This document shows positions 47,343 through 56,771 of a stretch of DNA of 64,000 bases, in pieces (the stretch's first letter is position 1; every line of letters begins with the position of its first letter). The translations under genes were made by a program, and so were the position numbers. The notes beneath the pieces are model-generated. The model made no database searches and was not told the DNA's origin. It worked only from the letters and a program-made list of their open reading frames with translations. The stretch spans positions 62,001-126,000 of the forward strand of contig NZ_ABVL01000010.1 of NCBI RefSeq assembly GCF_000173075.1, given 5' to 3'. This DNA is from Chthoniobacter flavus Ellin428. GTDB taxonomy: Bacteria; Verrucomicrobiota; Verrucomicrobiia; Chthoniobacterales; Chthoniobacteraceae.

Positions 47343-48290
47343 GTGTTCGCCTTTATCCTCCGCCGCTTCGCCTCGATGATCGTGGTGCTCTTTTGCGTCA
47401 TCACGCTGACGTTCGTGCTTGTGCAATTGGCGCCGGGCGGACCCTTCACGCGCGAGCGCAGTATTCCACCGACGATCCTCAAGGAACTGCAGGCGCGTTA
47501 CAACCTGGACGGCTCGCTGTGGGAGCAATACACGACCTACCTCGGCGTGCGAAAAAATTCGCGCGGCGAATATAGCGGCCTCCTGCAAGGTGACTTCCAG
47601 CCCTCGCTCAAGTATCGCGACCGCACCGTTCGCGAATTGCTTGCGCAGAGCCTGCCCATCTCGGCCACGCTCGGCTTCGCCGCGTTTCTGCTCGCTACCA
47701 CAGGTGGCGTGTGGCTGGGCAGCCTGGCGGCAGTGCGACATCATTCGCCCACCGACACCTCGGCGATGCTCGCCGCGCTGTTCCTCATCAGCATTCCGAA
47801 TTTCGTCGTCGGTCCCGTGCTCATCATGCTCCTGGGCATCAAGATTCGGCTGCTGCCGGTGGGCGGCTGGACGGAATGGTCGAGCCTCGTGCTGCCGGCG
47901 ATCACGCTCGCCGGCCCCTATGTCGCCTACATCGCGCGACTCATGCGCACGAGTATGCTGGAAGTGCTGCAGCAGGATTACGTGCGCACCGCGCGCGCCA
48001 AGGGGCTGAGCGAAGGACGCGTGGTCTACCAGCACGCGCTGAAGGTCGCGATCCTCCCGGTGGTCAGTTACCTCGGGCCGCTGGCGGCCAGCCTCGTGAC
48101 CGGTTCCATCGTCGTGGAGACGATCTTCAATATCCCGGGCGCGGGTCCGTTCTTCGTGAATTCCATCCAGAGCAAGGATGTCTTCCTCCTCGAGGGCGTT
48201 GTCATCGTCGACTGCCTGCTCCTGGTCTTCTTCAACCTCGTGGTCGATATCGCCTACACCTGGCTCGACCGTCGCATCCACCTCGAATGA
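47343..48290 (+). CDS. Peptide/nickel-type ABC transporter permease, OppB-like
   Basis: The 315-residue membrane protein starts at a GTG with FAFILRRFASMIVVLFCVITLTFVLVQLAPGGPF, the classical OppB/DppB N-terminal helix with the PGGP motif. Five more helices follow, and the ATPase-docking EAA loop is present (RTSMLEVLQQDYVRTARAKGLSEGRVVYQHALK). It overlaps the OppC-like gene by ATGA (48287-48290). Together they form the channel of an importer for oligopeptides or similar solutes. The binding protein and ATPase genes are not in this window. Confidence 0.9.
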   Translation: MFAFILRRFASMIVVLFCVITLTFVLVQLAPGGPFTRERSIPPTILKELQARYNLDGSLWEQYTTYLGVRKNSRGEYSGLLQGDFQPSLKYRDRTVRELLAQSLPISATLGFAAFLLATTGGVWLGSLAAVRHHSPTDTSAMLAALFLISIPNFVVGPVLIMLLGIKIRLLPVGGWTEWSSLVLPAITLAGPYVAYIARLMRTSMLEVLQQDYVRTARAKGLSEGRVVYQHALKVAILPVVSYLGPLAASLVTGSIVVETIFNIPGAGPFFVNSIQSKDVFLLEGVVIVDCLLLVFFNLVVDIAYTWLDRRIHLE

Positions 48291-49198
48291 GCGACGCCCT
48301 GCCTCCTCCACCGGGAACCTGGGCGCGCCTGCGGAAAAATCCCGTCGCCATGGGAGCGATGCTCATTCTCGCGGTCATCGTCTTCGCGGCGATCTTCGGG
48401 CCGCTGCTCTATCACGTCGACCCGCACGCCACCTCCCGCGCGCAATACCAACCGCCCGGCCACGCGCATTACTTCGGCACGGATAACAACGGGCGCGATT
48501 CGCTGGCGCGCATCCTCGAGGGCGCGCGCATCTCCCTGCTCGTCGGCTTTAGCGGGGCATTCATCAGCCTTTTCGTTGGCACCACCTATGGGCTGGTCTC
48601 CGGCTATCTTGGCGGGCGGGCGGACAATATCATGATGCGCCTGGTGGAGATTCTCTACGCGCTGCCCCGCCTCATCATCCTCATCCTTTTCACGTTTGTC
48701 TTCGACACGCATTTCAAGATCTGGCTGGCCGCGCACGGTTATCTCTCGATGGTCGGTTATTCGAAGATCATCATTCTCATCCTCGCCCTCGGTCTCATCG
48801 AATGGCTGACCATGGCGCGCATCGTCCGCGGGCAGGTGCTCTCGCTGAAGAACCTGCAATTTGTCACCGCCGCGCGCGCCTTGGGCCAGAGCCACGCGCG
48901 CATCATCTTCCGCCATCTGCTGCCGAATATCGCCGGCATCGTCATCGTCTATCTGACGCTGACGATTCCGGCGGTGATTCTCGATGAAAGCTTCCTCAGT
49001 TTCCTCGGTCTCGGCGTGCAAGCGCCCCAGGCGAGCTGGGGCAGCCTGCTCAGCGACGGCGCCCAGGTCATCAATCCGGTGCACAGCTATTGGTGGCTGC
49101 TGCTCTACCCCGCGCTGGTCATGTCGATTACGCTCCTCTCGCTCAATTTCCTCGGCGATGCGTTGCGCGACGCCCTCGATCCGCGGGCGCGGAGGTAG
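48287..49198 (+). CDS. Peptide/nickel-type ABC transporter permease, OppC-like
   Basis: The 303-residue product has the OppC pattern: a short cytosolic N-terminus (TWARLRKNPVAMGAMLILAVIVFAAIFGPLL), YFGTDNNGRDSLARILEGARISLLVGF before the core, and the EAA loop RIVRGQVLSLKNLQFVTAARALGQSHARIIFRHLLPN. The end LNFLGDALRDALDPRARR is diagnostic. Its start codon overlaps the stop of the OppB-like gene. Its stop abuts the end of the convergent gene with no gap, so no separate terminator exists between them. Confidence 0.92.
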   Translation: MSDALPPPPGTWARLRKNPVAMGAMLILAVIVFAAIFGPLLYHVDPHATSRAQYQPPGHAHYFGTDNNGRDSLARILEGARISLLVGFSGAFISLFVGTTYGLVSGYLGGRADNIMMRLVEILYALPRLIILILFTFVFDTHFKIWLAAHGYLSMVGYSKIIILILALGLIEWLTMARIVRGQVLSLKNLQFVTAARALGQSHARIIFRHLLPNIAGIVIVYLTLTIPAVILDESFLSFLGLGVQAPQASWGSLLSDGAQVINPVHSYWWLLLYPALVMSITLLSLNFLGDALRDALDPRARR

Positions 49199-49912
49199 CT
49201 ACTCCAGCAGACGCCAGCGCACGATCTTCATCGGGCCGGTGAACCAATCGTTGCCCGGCGCCGGAGCGGCCACGGTGACGACGCGCCCGGCATCCGGGTC
49301 TGCTTCGATCCAGCGTTGTTCACCGGCGTAGGCCAGGATGTGCAGGCCGGAATCAGTGACGGCCATGTCGCCGGGAGCGATGCGTGAATAGTCGAGGGCA
49401 TTGAGGCTCGGCGTAGTCAGCACGGGCGTGGTGAGCCCGCGATACCCCTGCATGAAGTCCTTGGCCGTGCAATCGTGCCACCAGAGGTCGAACGCCTGGC
49501 GGACTATCGCCGGATTTAGATGCCGGCAACCTTCGAGGCACAAGCCGTCGATCATCCCACGCCGCATCAGGCCCGAGCAGTCGATGCCCTTGGGGCTTTC
49601 GCCGCCCCAGTAATAATGCGTGCCGGTATAACGAGCCATCCCGCGCAGATAAGCAGCGCGCAGCATGGCGCGGTCCGGCGCCGCTTTCGTCGGCCAGACG
49701 AGAAACAGCGAGACTGCGCCGGTGATGCCGAGCAACACTGCCCGCCACGCGCGATGCCGCCAGAGGAGCGCGATCAGCCCCGCCCAGACGATAGGGAACA
49801 GGATCAGTCCAGCCAGGCGGGTCAGTCCGGTGCTCACCGGGAATAGCCAAACGGCCAGCCAGAGGACAACTCCGGCGACCCAGAAGAGCCAGCGCGTGCG
49901 GGCGGTAAGCAT
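49199..49912 (-). CDS. Membrane-anchored NlpC/P60-like protein
   Basis: Three hydrophobic segments (~8-26, 32-50, 57-74) are followed by an NlpC/P60-like domain with Cys112 in YYWGGESPKGIDCSGLMRRGM and His191 in APGDMAVTDSGLHILAYAG. The pattern YYWGG-(x)n-DCSG-(x)n-GDM...H matches the family that hydrolyses peptidoglycan peptides. Its length, 237 residues, is ordinary. It is a second such protein within 4 kb and differs in being membrane-anchored at the N-terminus. It lies 28 bases after the tandem esterase gene on the same strand. Confidence 0.83.
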   Translation of the reverse strand: MLTARTRWLFWVAGVVLWLAVWLFPVSTGLTRLAGLILFPIVWAGLIALLWRHRAWRAVLLGITGAVSLFLVWPTKAAPDRAMLRAAYLRGMARYTGTHYYWGGESPKGIDCSGLMRRGMIDGLCLEGCRHLNPAIVRQAFDLWWHDCTAKDFMQGYRGLTTPVLTTPSLNALDYSRIAPGDMAVTDSGLHILAYAGEQRWIEADPDAGRVVTVAAPAPGNDWFTGPMKIVRWRLLE

Positions 49913-49940
49913 GATGCGGCCTCCTTGTGCCGCAGCGCCG

Positions 49941-51815
49941 CTACTTCTTCAACTGCTGATCGAAGAAGTGCTGGATAAGGTCCTGTTGGGCTTGCGGGTT
50001 TGGATCGGCGGCGCCGTCTTCCGGTTTGTCGGGACGCAGGCCGTGGCCGCCGTTTTTCACGCGGATCAGTTCGTAGGGCACACCGGCCTTTTTCAAGGCA
50101 TCCGCCATTTCTTCCGCTTGATGGATCGGCACCAGATGATCCTTTTCGCCGTGGAAGATAAGGAACGGCGGCGTCTTGGCGGTGACGTGCAGGGCGGAAC
50201 TCGCTTGCTTCCACGCATCCGTCTTCGCGTCGTAACCACCGCCGAAGAGTTTCACGAGCCCCGGATGGTCGTCCATGTTGGTGCCCACAGTGGGCCGCCC
50301 GGCGGGCGTGAAATCGACCGGACCGGCTTCGTCCACGACCGCTTCCACGCGGCTGCTCTGGTCGTGATAATCGCCCACGTCGAGGCTGGTGTCATCGCCC
50401 AGCGTGCCGAGGCAGGAGACGAGGTGACCGCCGGCGCTGTGACCCATCACGCCGATGCGATTCGGGTCGACATGATATTTCGCGGCATTCGCGCGCAGCC
50501 AGCGGACGGCCAACTTGCAATCCTCGATCTGCGCGGGCCACGGCGCCTCGCCGCTCAGCCGATATTCGACTGTGGCGACGAAGTAGCCGTGCTCAGCGAG
50601 CGAGAGAGGCATGTAACCCTTGTGCGTGCCGCCGGACCAGCCGCCGCCGTGAATGAGCATTACCGCGGGCATCAGCTTCTCCGGGTTCTGTTTCGGATAG
50701 CCGATGTCGACGTGCAGTTCAGTACCGTCGACCTTGCCGTAGACCACGTCTTCCTGCACTTCCACGCCTTGGGGCGGATGATAGATCGGCTTGGTCCGCG
50801 CGGATTTCGGGGCCGGTCCCTTCAATTTTTCGATCAAGAACGCATCGATGCTCTTGTGCTTCACCTCGGGCGCGCCGGGATAGACCAGCTCGCACTCCAC
50901 GCCGAGGCGGTGCAGCTTTTCTTGCAGCTTCACGCCGTAGTTGGCGGTATGCGTCGGGTCCTTCTGCTCCTGGCCCAGCGCGGGTGGCGCGGCGTAAATG
51001 AGATAGATCGGCGGATCATCCGCGCTGGCATGTTCGATGGGCGAATACTCCTTGATCCACGGCAGGAACTCGTCACGGCGCGCGAGGAATTCCGCGAAGC
51101 GAGTATCGCGCGTCTTGAGATTGTTCGGATCCATGAGCCCGAACGCGTGACCACCGTAGCGGCTGTTCGGGGTCCATTCCTTGAGCTGCTCCGGATCGAG
51201 CGAAGTCTGCGCGCCATTTACCGCCGCGCACCACAGGCGGGTGGATTCGTGGGCGATGGGATCAGTGCTCTTCGGGTCGGCCATGTCGTCGTGCATGGCG
51301 AGCCAGATGCTCGAGCACGCGCCCGCCGAGCCGCCGGACGCACCAATGCGCTGCTTGTCGATATTCCATTCGGCGGCCTTGCTGCGGACGAATTGCAACG
51401 CGCGCGCGGCGTCCTCGAGCGGCGCTTTGACCGGGGGTTTGATGCCCGCGAGTTGCGCCTGCCAGGAGTAGCGATAGTTGATCGAGACCACCGAGATGCC
51501 GTTGGCGAGCATCTGCTTGAGATAGCCGGGATTCTTTTTGTCCCCCGTCACCCAACCGCCGCCGTGGATGAAAAAGAGCAGCGGCGTCGGCTTGTCGGAT
51601 TCCGCCTTGTAGAAATCGAGCACCTGTCGCTCGTGGTCGCCGTAGTGGACATTCTCCAGCGTGGGCTTGGGGAGCGTCGGGTCGGGTGTGGCGGCTGGCT
51701 TGGCTGCGGGCGTCGCCGGGGCTGCGGGTGCGGAGGGAGTGTCCGCCGCGAACAACGAACCGGCGACGGCGCCGGCTAGCGTGACCGCGAGGAAAGGGGA
51801 GAGACGGGGATGCAT
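49941..51815 (-). CDS. Exported protein with two tandem alpha/beta-hydrolase (esterase) domains
   Basis: After a signal peptide (LAVTLAGAVAGSLFA) and a Pro/Ala linker, the 624-residue chain has two BD-FAE/hormone-sensitive-lipase-like domains. Each starts with an oxyanion motif: HGGGW at 84-88 and again near 393. The nucleophile elbows are GASGGSAGA (Ser163) and GHSAGGH. The second domain also has HGEKDHLVPIHQAEEMADALKKAGVPYE, giving the acid and a GGHG histidine. Domain two opens EVQEDVVYGKVDGTELHVDI. Such enzymes often remove acetyl or feruloyl groups from plant polysaccharides. An upstream in-frame start at 51956 lacks a signal peptide and was rejected. Confidence 0.85.
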   Translation of the reverse strand: MHPRLSPFLAVTLAGAVAGSLFAADTPSAPAAPATPAAKPAATPDPTLPKPTLENVHYGDHERQVLDFYKAESDKPTPLLFFIHGGGWVTGDKKNPGYLKQMLANGISVVSINYRYSWQAQLAGIKPPVKAPLEDAARALQFVRSKAAEWNIDKQRIGASGGSAGACSSIWLAMHDDMADPKSTDPIAHESTRLWCAAVNGAQTSLDPEQLKEWTPNSRYGGHAFGLMDPNNLKTRDTRFAEFLARRDEFLPWIKEYSPIEHASADDPPIYLIYAAPPALGQEQKDPTHTANYGVKLQEKLHRLGVECELVYPGAPEVKHKSIDAFLIEKLKGPAPKSARTKPIYHPPQGVEVQEDVVYGKVDGTELHVDIGYPKQNPEKLMPAVMLIHGGGWSGGTHKGYMPLSLAEHGYFVATVEYRLSGEAPWPAQIEDCKLAVRWLRANAAKYHVDPNRIGVMGHSAGGHLVSCLGTLGDDTSLDVGDYHDQSSRVEAVVDEAGPVDFTPAGRPTVGTNMDDHPGLVKLFGGGYDAKTDAWKQASSALHVTAKTPPFLIFHGEKDHLVPIHQAEEMADALKKAGVPYELIRVKNGGHGLRPDKPEDGAADPNPQAQQDLIQHFFDQQLKK

Positions 51816-51895
51816 AGCGAGAGAACCAGCATGGCGCGGTTTTTCTTGGGTTGGCAATGCTGGGAAGCGGAGCGCGTCCCTCCGAAAAACGCACC

Positions 51896-52873
51896 TCACT
51901 CCGGCCGCTTCACGAACTTCCGCGCAAAATCCCGCACGGAACGCGTGAACGTCCACTCGGCACTATCCGGCACGCATTGCGAAGGCGCGTCGATCCAACT
52001 CTCGATGACATACGCATTCGGCTTCCCATCGATCAGCGCGTAGTCGTAGCCCTGCTGCATGATCGCCGTGTACCAGGTGCTGTCATCCGCCAGCCCGCGG
52101 TGGCTGGCCGCCGGATACCCCGATGCCCAGTAGATCAATTGAAACGGCAGTTGGTGCTGCTTGCACCAAATCTCCAGCCGGCGCAGATCCTTCCATGAAC
52201 CCTTGCCCTGCGCCTCGAAGCGCAGCCAGTCGACGTCCAGTCGGTAAAAGTCCAGCTTCCGCACGCCTTTCTCCGCGAGCCGTTTGTTCAGCGCCTCGAT
52301 CCACTGTTCATGTTCCTCGACGGAGGATGACGGATACGCCTCGATGTCGCCCACGAGAATGTTCGGATAATGTTTCCGCACTTCGGCGACGTAGTTCGCC
52401 GTTTCCTCGACCGCGTATTCATCCGACTCGTGAATGTGCTCGCGCGTGCAGACCAGCGGCTCATCCATCGCCACGGCGTAGATATTTGCGCCGAGCTTTT
52501 GCAAGCGTTCCCAATTCTTCTCCTCCTTGGCAAAACACTCCGCGCCCTTTTTGCCCCATTCCTTGATCGCTCCCACTTCCATGGCGAACTTCAAGTTCCA
52601 AGCCTTCGCCTGGGCGAACCATTTCGTCAGTTCGGCATCGGTGAAGCCATCCCGCGTAAAGCTAAGATCGGTGCAGAAAAGCACATCGACCATCGCCCGC
52701 GTGTCCTTCCAGTCGTCTGGCCGCTCAAACAAATCGCGGAACGCCTGCCCCTTCTCCCGCCCCGACGGGCTCATCCATAAAGTGGGCCTCGGTTTGGGCG
52801 CCTGCGCGTGGGCGGAAACGAGAGTGGCGGTGGAAATCACCGCGGCGAGGAAAAGGTGTGGAAAGCGAGTCAC
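51896..52873 (-). CDS. Secreted glycoside-hydrolase-like TIM-barrel protein of unknown specificity
   Basis: A GTG start gives the signal peptide VTRFPHLFLAAVISTATLVSAHA; the frame is open further upstream without coding character. The 325-residue product has alternating strands and helices with acidic residues at strand ends: ANIYAVAMDEPLVCTREH, NILVGDIEAYPSSS, KLDFYRLDVDWLRFEAQGK, PFQLIYWASGYPA and YDYALIDGKPNAYVIESWIDAP. This arrangement is like a (beta/alpha)8 glycosidase, but no named family is recognised. It sits between the esterase and a small membrane protein, on the same strand. Confidence 0.68.
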   Translation of the reverse strand: MTRFPHLFLAAVISTATLVSAHAQAPKPRPTLWMSPSGREKGQAFRDLFERPDDWKDTRAMVDVLFCTDLSFTRDGFTDAELTKWFAQAKAWNLKFAMEVGAIKEWGKKGAECFAKEEKNWERLQKLGANIYAVAMDEPLVCTREHIHESDEYAVEETANYVAEVRKHYPNILVGDIEAYPSSSVEEHEQWIEALNKRLAEKGVRKLDFYRLDVDWLRFEAQGKGSWKDLRRLEIWCKQHQLPFQLIYWASGYPAASHRGLADDSTWYTAIMQQGYDYALIDGKPNAYVIESWIDAPSQCVPDSAEWTFTRSVRDFARKFVKRPE

Positions 52874-52979
52874 GTCGCTACAAATCCGCGAATCCTCGTT
52901 TCGATAGGCGCAAACTGCGCCGACAGTCCTTACGCGATTGCGGAGGAACAATCGGATGGGTCGTGACATCGACGAAACG

Positions 52980-53294
52980 TCACGGTGCCTTGCTGCTGGT
53001 CGACATTTGGCCGAGCAGCCAATCAAAGGACGTCGATTGGTCACGTGGAGTGAACCAGTAGTGGGGACGCAGGTAATTTTTGTCCAATGCGTGGACCGGC
53101 GCGAAGACGCTCTCGGGAATGCCGCGATAGTCGGCGATGAGTTCGCCGTTGATTTCGAGATATTTGGTTTCGATGACGGCCGAGTTGCTGACCGGTCGGC
53201 GGAGATGAAATCCTGAGGGCAACGAAAGCACGGTGAAATAGGCGCCGATGTAGAGGGCCAGGATGAGCAGGACACTCGGGAGGACGTATTTCAT
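52980..53294 (-). CDS. Small membrane-anchored protein of unknown function
   Basis: The 104-residue product has one N-terminal hydrophobic segment (YVLPSVLLILALYIGAYFTVL) and a soluble remainder of ~80 residues (NSAVIETKYLEINGELIADY, FAPVHALDKNYLRPHYWF). Similar small periplasmic-facing proteins occur in Verrucomicrobia, but I cannot name a family. It starts 17 bases after the glycosyltransferase stop on the same strand, so it is probably co-transcribed with it. Confidence 0.55.
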   Translation of the reverse strand: MKYVLPSVLLILALYIGAYFTVLSLPSGFHLRRPVSNSAVIETKYLEINGELIADYRGIPESVFAPVHALDKNYLRPHYWFTPRDQSTSFDWLLGQMSTSSKAP

Positions 53295-53311
53295 GTGCCG
53301 GGGGATTCGAT

Positions 53312-55703
53312 CTAGTCGTCCGACATCGCCCAGAACATCCGGGCGGCTTCGCTCCAATCGCGATCCTGCACGGTGCGATGGGCTTCGGCGCTCATTGCCT
53401 GGCGCAAATTGGGATCTTCGCTGAGTTGTTGCACACGCTTCGAGAAATCCTCGGCGTCGAGGGCGTGGGTGATGAAACCGGTCTTCCCGTGTTCGATGAG
53501 GTCCTTGGGGCCGCCTTGATCGGAGACGACACATGGGATGCCGGAGGCGAGAGCTTCGAGGATGACGTTGCCGAAGGTGTCGGTGGTGCTGGGAAAAAGG
53601 AAGACGTCGGATGAGGCGTAGGCGCGGGCGAGTTCCACGCCGGCGAGGTAGCCCGTGAAAGCGGCGTCGGGCACGAGGGTGCGCAATTCCTTGAGATACG
53701 GGCCATCGCCGACGAAGGCCAGCGCGGTGCCGTTGCGGCCGAGCTTCGACCACGCTTGCACGATGATATCGAGGTCTTTCTCCTTCGACACACGGCCGAC
53801 GTAGAGCAGCACGGTTTTGTCGCGCGGGATGCCATGCTGTTGCCAGAACTCCGGATCGCGTCGCGTGGGCGTGAAGAGCGTGGTGTCGAGTCCACGTGGG
53901 AGGATACGGATGCGCTCGGGCCGGATGCCGCGATCGATCCATGCGCGGCGGTAGCCTTCGCTGTTCACGTAGAGCAGGTCGAGTTGCTCGTAGAACCACT
54001 TCATGAAGCTCCAGGTGAGCGTCTCGAGGAAATTGTCGTCGGTGAGGATGCGGACGTATTGCGGGAAATCCGTGTGATAAATCCCGCTGGTGCGCAGACC
54101 GAGGATCTTGCCTGCGAGCAGCGCGGTGAGTCCGATCGGGCCAGGGGTGCTAATGATGAGTTCGGTAAAACCCTCCCGCTGGATGTAATCGATCATTTGC
54201 AGGATCGGCGGGAAGCTCAGCTTCTGCAGTTCGTATTCCGGCAGTTCGAATTCGCCGACGGGCGCGAGATTCTTGATGGGGATGCCGGTGATGGTGATCG
54301 TCGAACGCGACGTCACGACGGTGAGATCGCTGCCCTGGGCCACGCAGGCGGCGGTGAGCTTGCGGATGGTATTGGCGACCCCGTTCACATCCTCCAGCGT
54401 GTCGGTGAACCACGCGCGCTTGCGGTTGCGCAGGCCATCCGGCTTGTCGCCAGTGAGCGCGGTACTCACTTCCGTCAGCCAACGGCGATCCGGCGCCTGG
54501 CTGCGGAAGGCGTAAACGTAGGGCGCGAGCGGCGCGAGGATGGGCAGCAGCACGCTGATGTCCTGGATGGCTTCGATGATATTGCCGCTGGAGATCTGCT
54601 GGATGAAGGTGGTGAAAAAGCGGAACGCGAGCTGATTGATGAAGAAGTTCGCGATGACGAAGGCGCGGCGCTCCGGTTCGACGATGCCCTCGGTCTCACG
54701 GGCGAGCAGCGACTTGATTTCGCTGCCACTGAAAGTCGTGGAAAATTGTTTCCACAGCGAGGCATTGGCGGGCTTGGCCAGCTCGAAGATCTTCCCGCTG
54801 GCAATGCCCTCCGCGAGGAAGCCCAGCTTGTCCGTCCATGAAAATTCCGTCGGGTCCTCGCCCTCCATGAAACGCGAGAACGCCTTGCCCAGCAGGCTGG
54901 AGCTTTTCGCGCCGGCAACTTTGCTGCCGATGAATTGACGCAGATTGTTGTAGAGACTGTGCGAGGCGGCGAGCGGTGTGCCGCCGGCGCCGTGCATGGT
55001 GCAGCGGCCTTCGCGGATGGCGGTGAGAAAATCGGCCACGCCGCGGCCGTCTTCGGTTTCCGTGTAGGCAGACGCGGGATAGATGCCGCCGTGATCGTCG
55101 GAGCCGGCGATGAGGATTTTTCTTTCCACGGCTCCGGGGTGCGTCGGCGGGAGGTTTGTGATGATTGGAAAGCTCGGTGATTTTCTCCGGCGTGAGGTGG
55201 GTGAAGGCGAAGGTCGCGACTTCGCTGAGCAGCTTGTCGCGCAGTCCATTCAGTCCCTCGAAATGCTGGAAGAGCAGGACGAGTTTCTCGATGTGCGCGA
55301 GGGAGAGCCGGTCATCGGCTCGGTAAAACGGATGCGCGACGGCGTGCGTGAGATTTTCCGCGGCGAGATATTTTTGCAGGTCGAAAACGTTGTCCCGCAC
55401 CGCCTGGATCTCGCGGTGCTGCGCCTCGGTGATGCCCCACACCAGGAGATGCACTTCGCAACGGTCGTCCGGAAAACGGGTGCTGACCTGTTCGCTGATG
55501 AAAACGCCCGCCCGCCCGGCGATTTCGAGGCAGCCTTCAATGCGGTTGTGATCGGTGAAGGTGACGAGATCCATCCCGCGCTCGCGCAGCTTCTCGTATT
55601 GCCGTCCGGGCTCCGAGTAGCTGTCGGGAAGACCGGCGCGGCGGAAGAGCCATTCCGGGGCGCGGTCGCTGAAACGGGAGTGCAGGTGGAGATCGGCTTT
55701 CAT
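53312..55703 (-). CDS. PHP-domain / family-4 glycosyltransferase fusion (frameshifted)
   Basis: The N-terminal ~230 residues are a PHP phosphoesterase-like domain: MKADLHLHSRFSDR, LVTFTDHNRIEGC, EVHLLVWGI, HAVAHPFYRADDRLS and, after the break, LIAGSDDHGGIY. A linker with a hydrophobic helical part follows. The C-terminal ~390 residues are a GT4/GT-B glycosyltransferase with PVGEFELPEYE, GIYHTDFPQYVRIL, VLLYVGRVSKEKDLD, FVGDGPYLKELR and the donor-site motif FPSTTDTFGNVILEAL. The frame breaks at 55155-55157, where one extra A (minus strand AAA) separates the halves; removing it gives HHNLPPTHPGAVERK. The product would be ~797 residues. Substrate unknown; lipid or envelope glycan assembly is likely. 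Confidence 0.78.
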
Positions 55704-55758
55704 GGGATTGGAAAGCGAAACTGAGGAGCGATCGTGGAGATGGCGTGGCGCGGAGGCG

Positions 55759-56532
55759 TCACGTTCCACCTGCACTTTCACTTCTCACTTTGCCCAGCCA
55801 AGCGAGATAGGTGAGTGCCTGGCGGTCGGCAAGAGCACGCATGATGAGTTCACGTATTTGTTGCCAAACCTTCGGATGCCGCCGGTCGACAGGATGGATG
55901 GAAATACGCATTAAAGGATTCGGGACGAGCCGCTTAAAGAGCAGGGCGTTCCAAGCGAGGCTCATTTGCCGGCGCCATGCGCTGCGGACACTCCAGACGA
56001 GGGATTGCGAGGGAAAGGTGCGGCCGGTGCGGAAGTCCAGGACATGGGCCAGCCGGGTGGTGTATTCGCAGTGCAGACCGCGCAGCGCGGTTTCGGCTTC
56101 TGCACCGAGCAGCCACGCAGGCGCGATAAAGCCGGCTGGGATGAGGCCGAGTTGGGAGAATTCCGCGCGCGCTTTCGTGACCAACTCGGTCGTGGCCGCG
56201 CCGCCGAGGTCGTAAAACTCGCCTTCATCCGCGGTGTAGAAACGCGTGGTGAGTTTGGTGCTCCATTTTTCACCGTCCCGTCGCGGCCGCTGATGATGAT
56301 AGCCGTGGATGACGACCTCGTGCCCATTGGTGGCCTGCTCGCGCAACCACGCGCCGAACGCGGGATCCGCCAGCATGTGTCCCTTGTGGTGATGATCCGG
56401 GATGACGAGCAGGGAAGTGCGCGCCACGCCGAGCGCACGCAGTTCCTCGAGAATCGCCGCGCATTCCACATGGGTGAGAGGCGAGACGTCGTGCAGCGAC
56501 ACGACCAGCGAGCGATGGGGCGTCGTCATCAT
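55759..56532 (-). CDS. DUF2334-type polysaccharide deacetylase-like protein
   Basis: The ~257-residue product begins VVSLHDVSPLTHVECAAILEEL, the DUF2334 opening with the metal-binding HD. It continues with LLVIPDHHHKGHMLADPAFGAWLR and HEVVIHGYHHQRP, which supply the His pair of the NodB-like site. PAGFIAPAWLLG and ISIHPVDRRHPKVWQQI are the remaining family motifs. No signal peptide is seen, so it may act on a lipid-linked or cytosolic precursor. It lies 55 bases upstream of the PHP-glycosyltransferase gene on the same strand, which suggests the same glycan pathway. Two adjacent ATG codons (56532 and 56529) are equally possible starts. Confidence 0.83.
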   Translation of the reverse strand: MMTTPHRSLVVSLHDVSPLTHVECAAILEELRALGVARTSLLVIPDHHHKGHMLADPAFGAWLREQATNGHEVVIHGYHHQRPRRDGEKWSTKLTTRFYTADEGEFYDLGGAATTELVTKARAEFSQLGLIPAGFIAPAWLLGAEAETALRGLHCEYTTRLAHVLDFRTGRTFPSQSLVWSVRSAWRRQMSLAWNALLFKRLVPNPLMRISIHPVDRRHPKVWQQIRELIMRALADRQALTYLAWLGKVRSESAGGT

Positions 56533-56771
56533 AGGCGCGAAGCGTTCCCTACCGGACCTGGGCCTGCCGCGGGACCGGAGACGTGCGTGACGCCGGGATG
56601 TGTCATACAAAGATTAGCCCTTGCATAAGTATATCGGAATAGTAGAGAAATAGCGCAGCAGGAACGATCCTTGTGCTCGTGCCCAGCCTCCCACCAGTTC
56701 GAACTGGAGGTCAACGCTCATGGCGACCGATTTACCGCAAGCGCGGACGGGGTCGCGACTTATTTGCCTTC

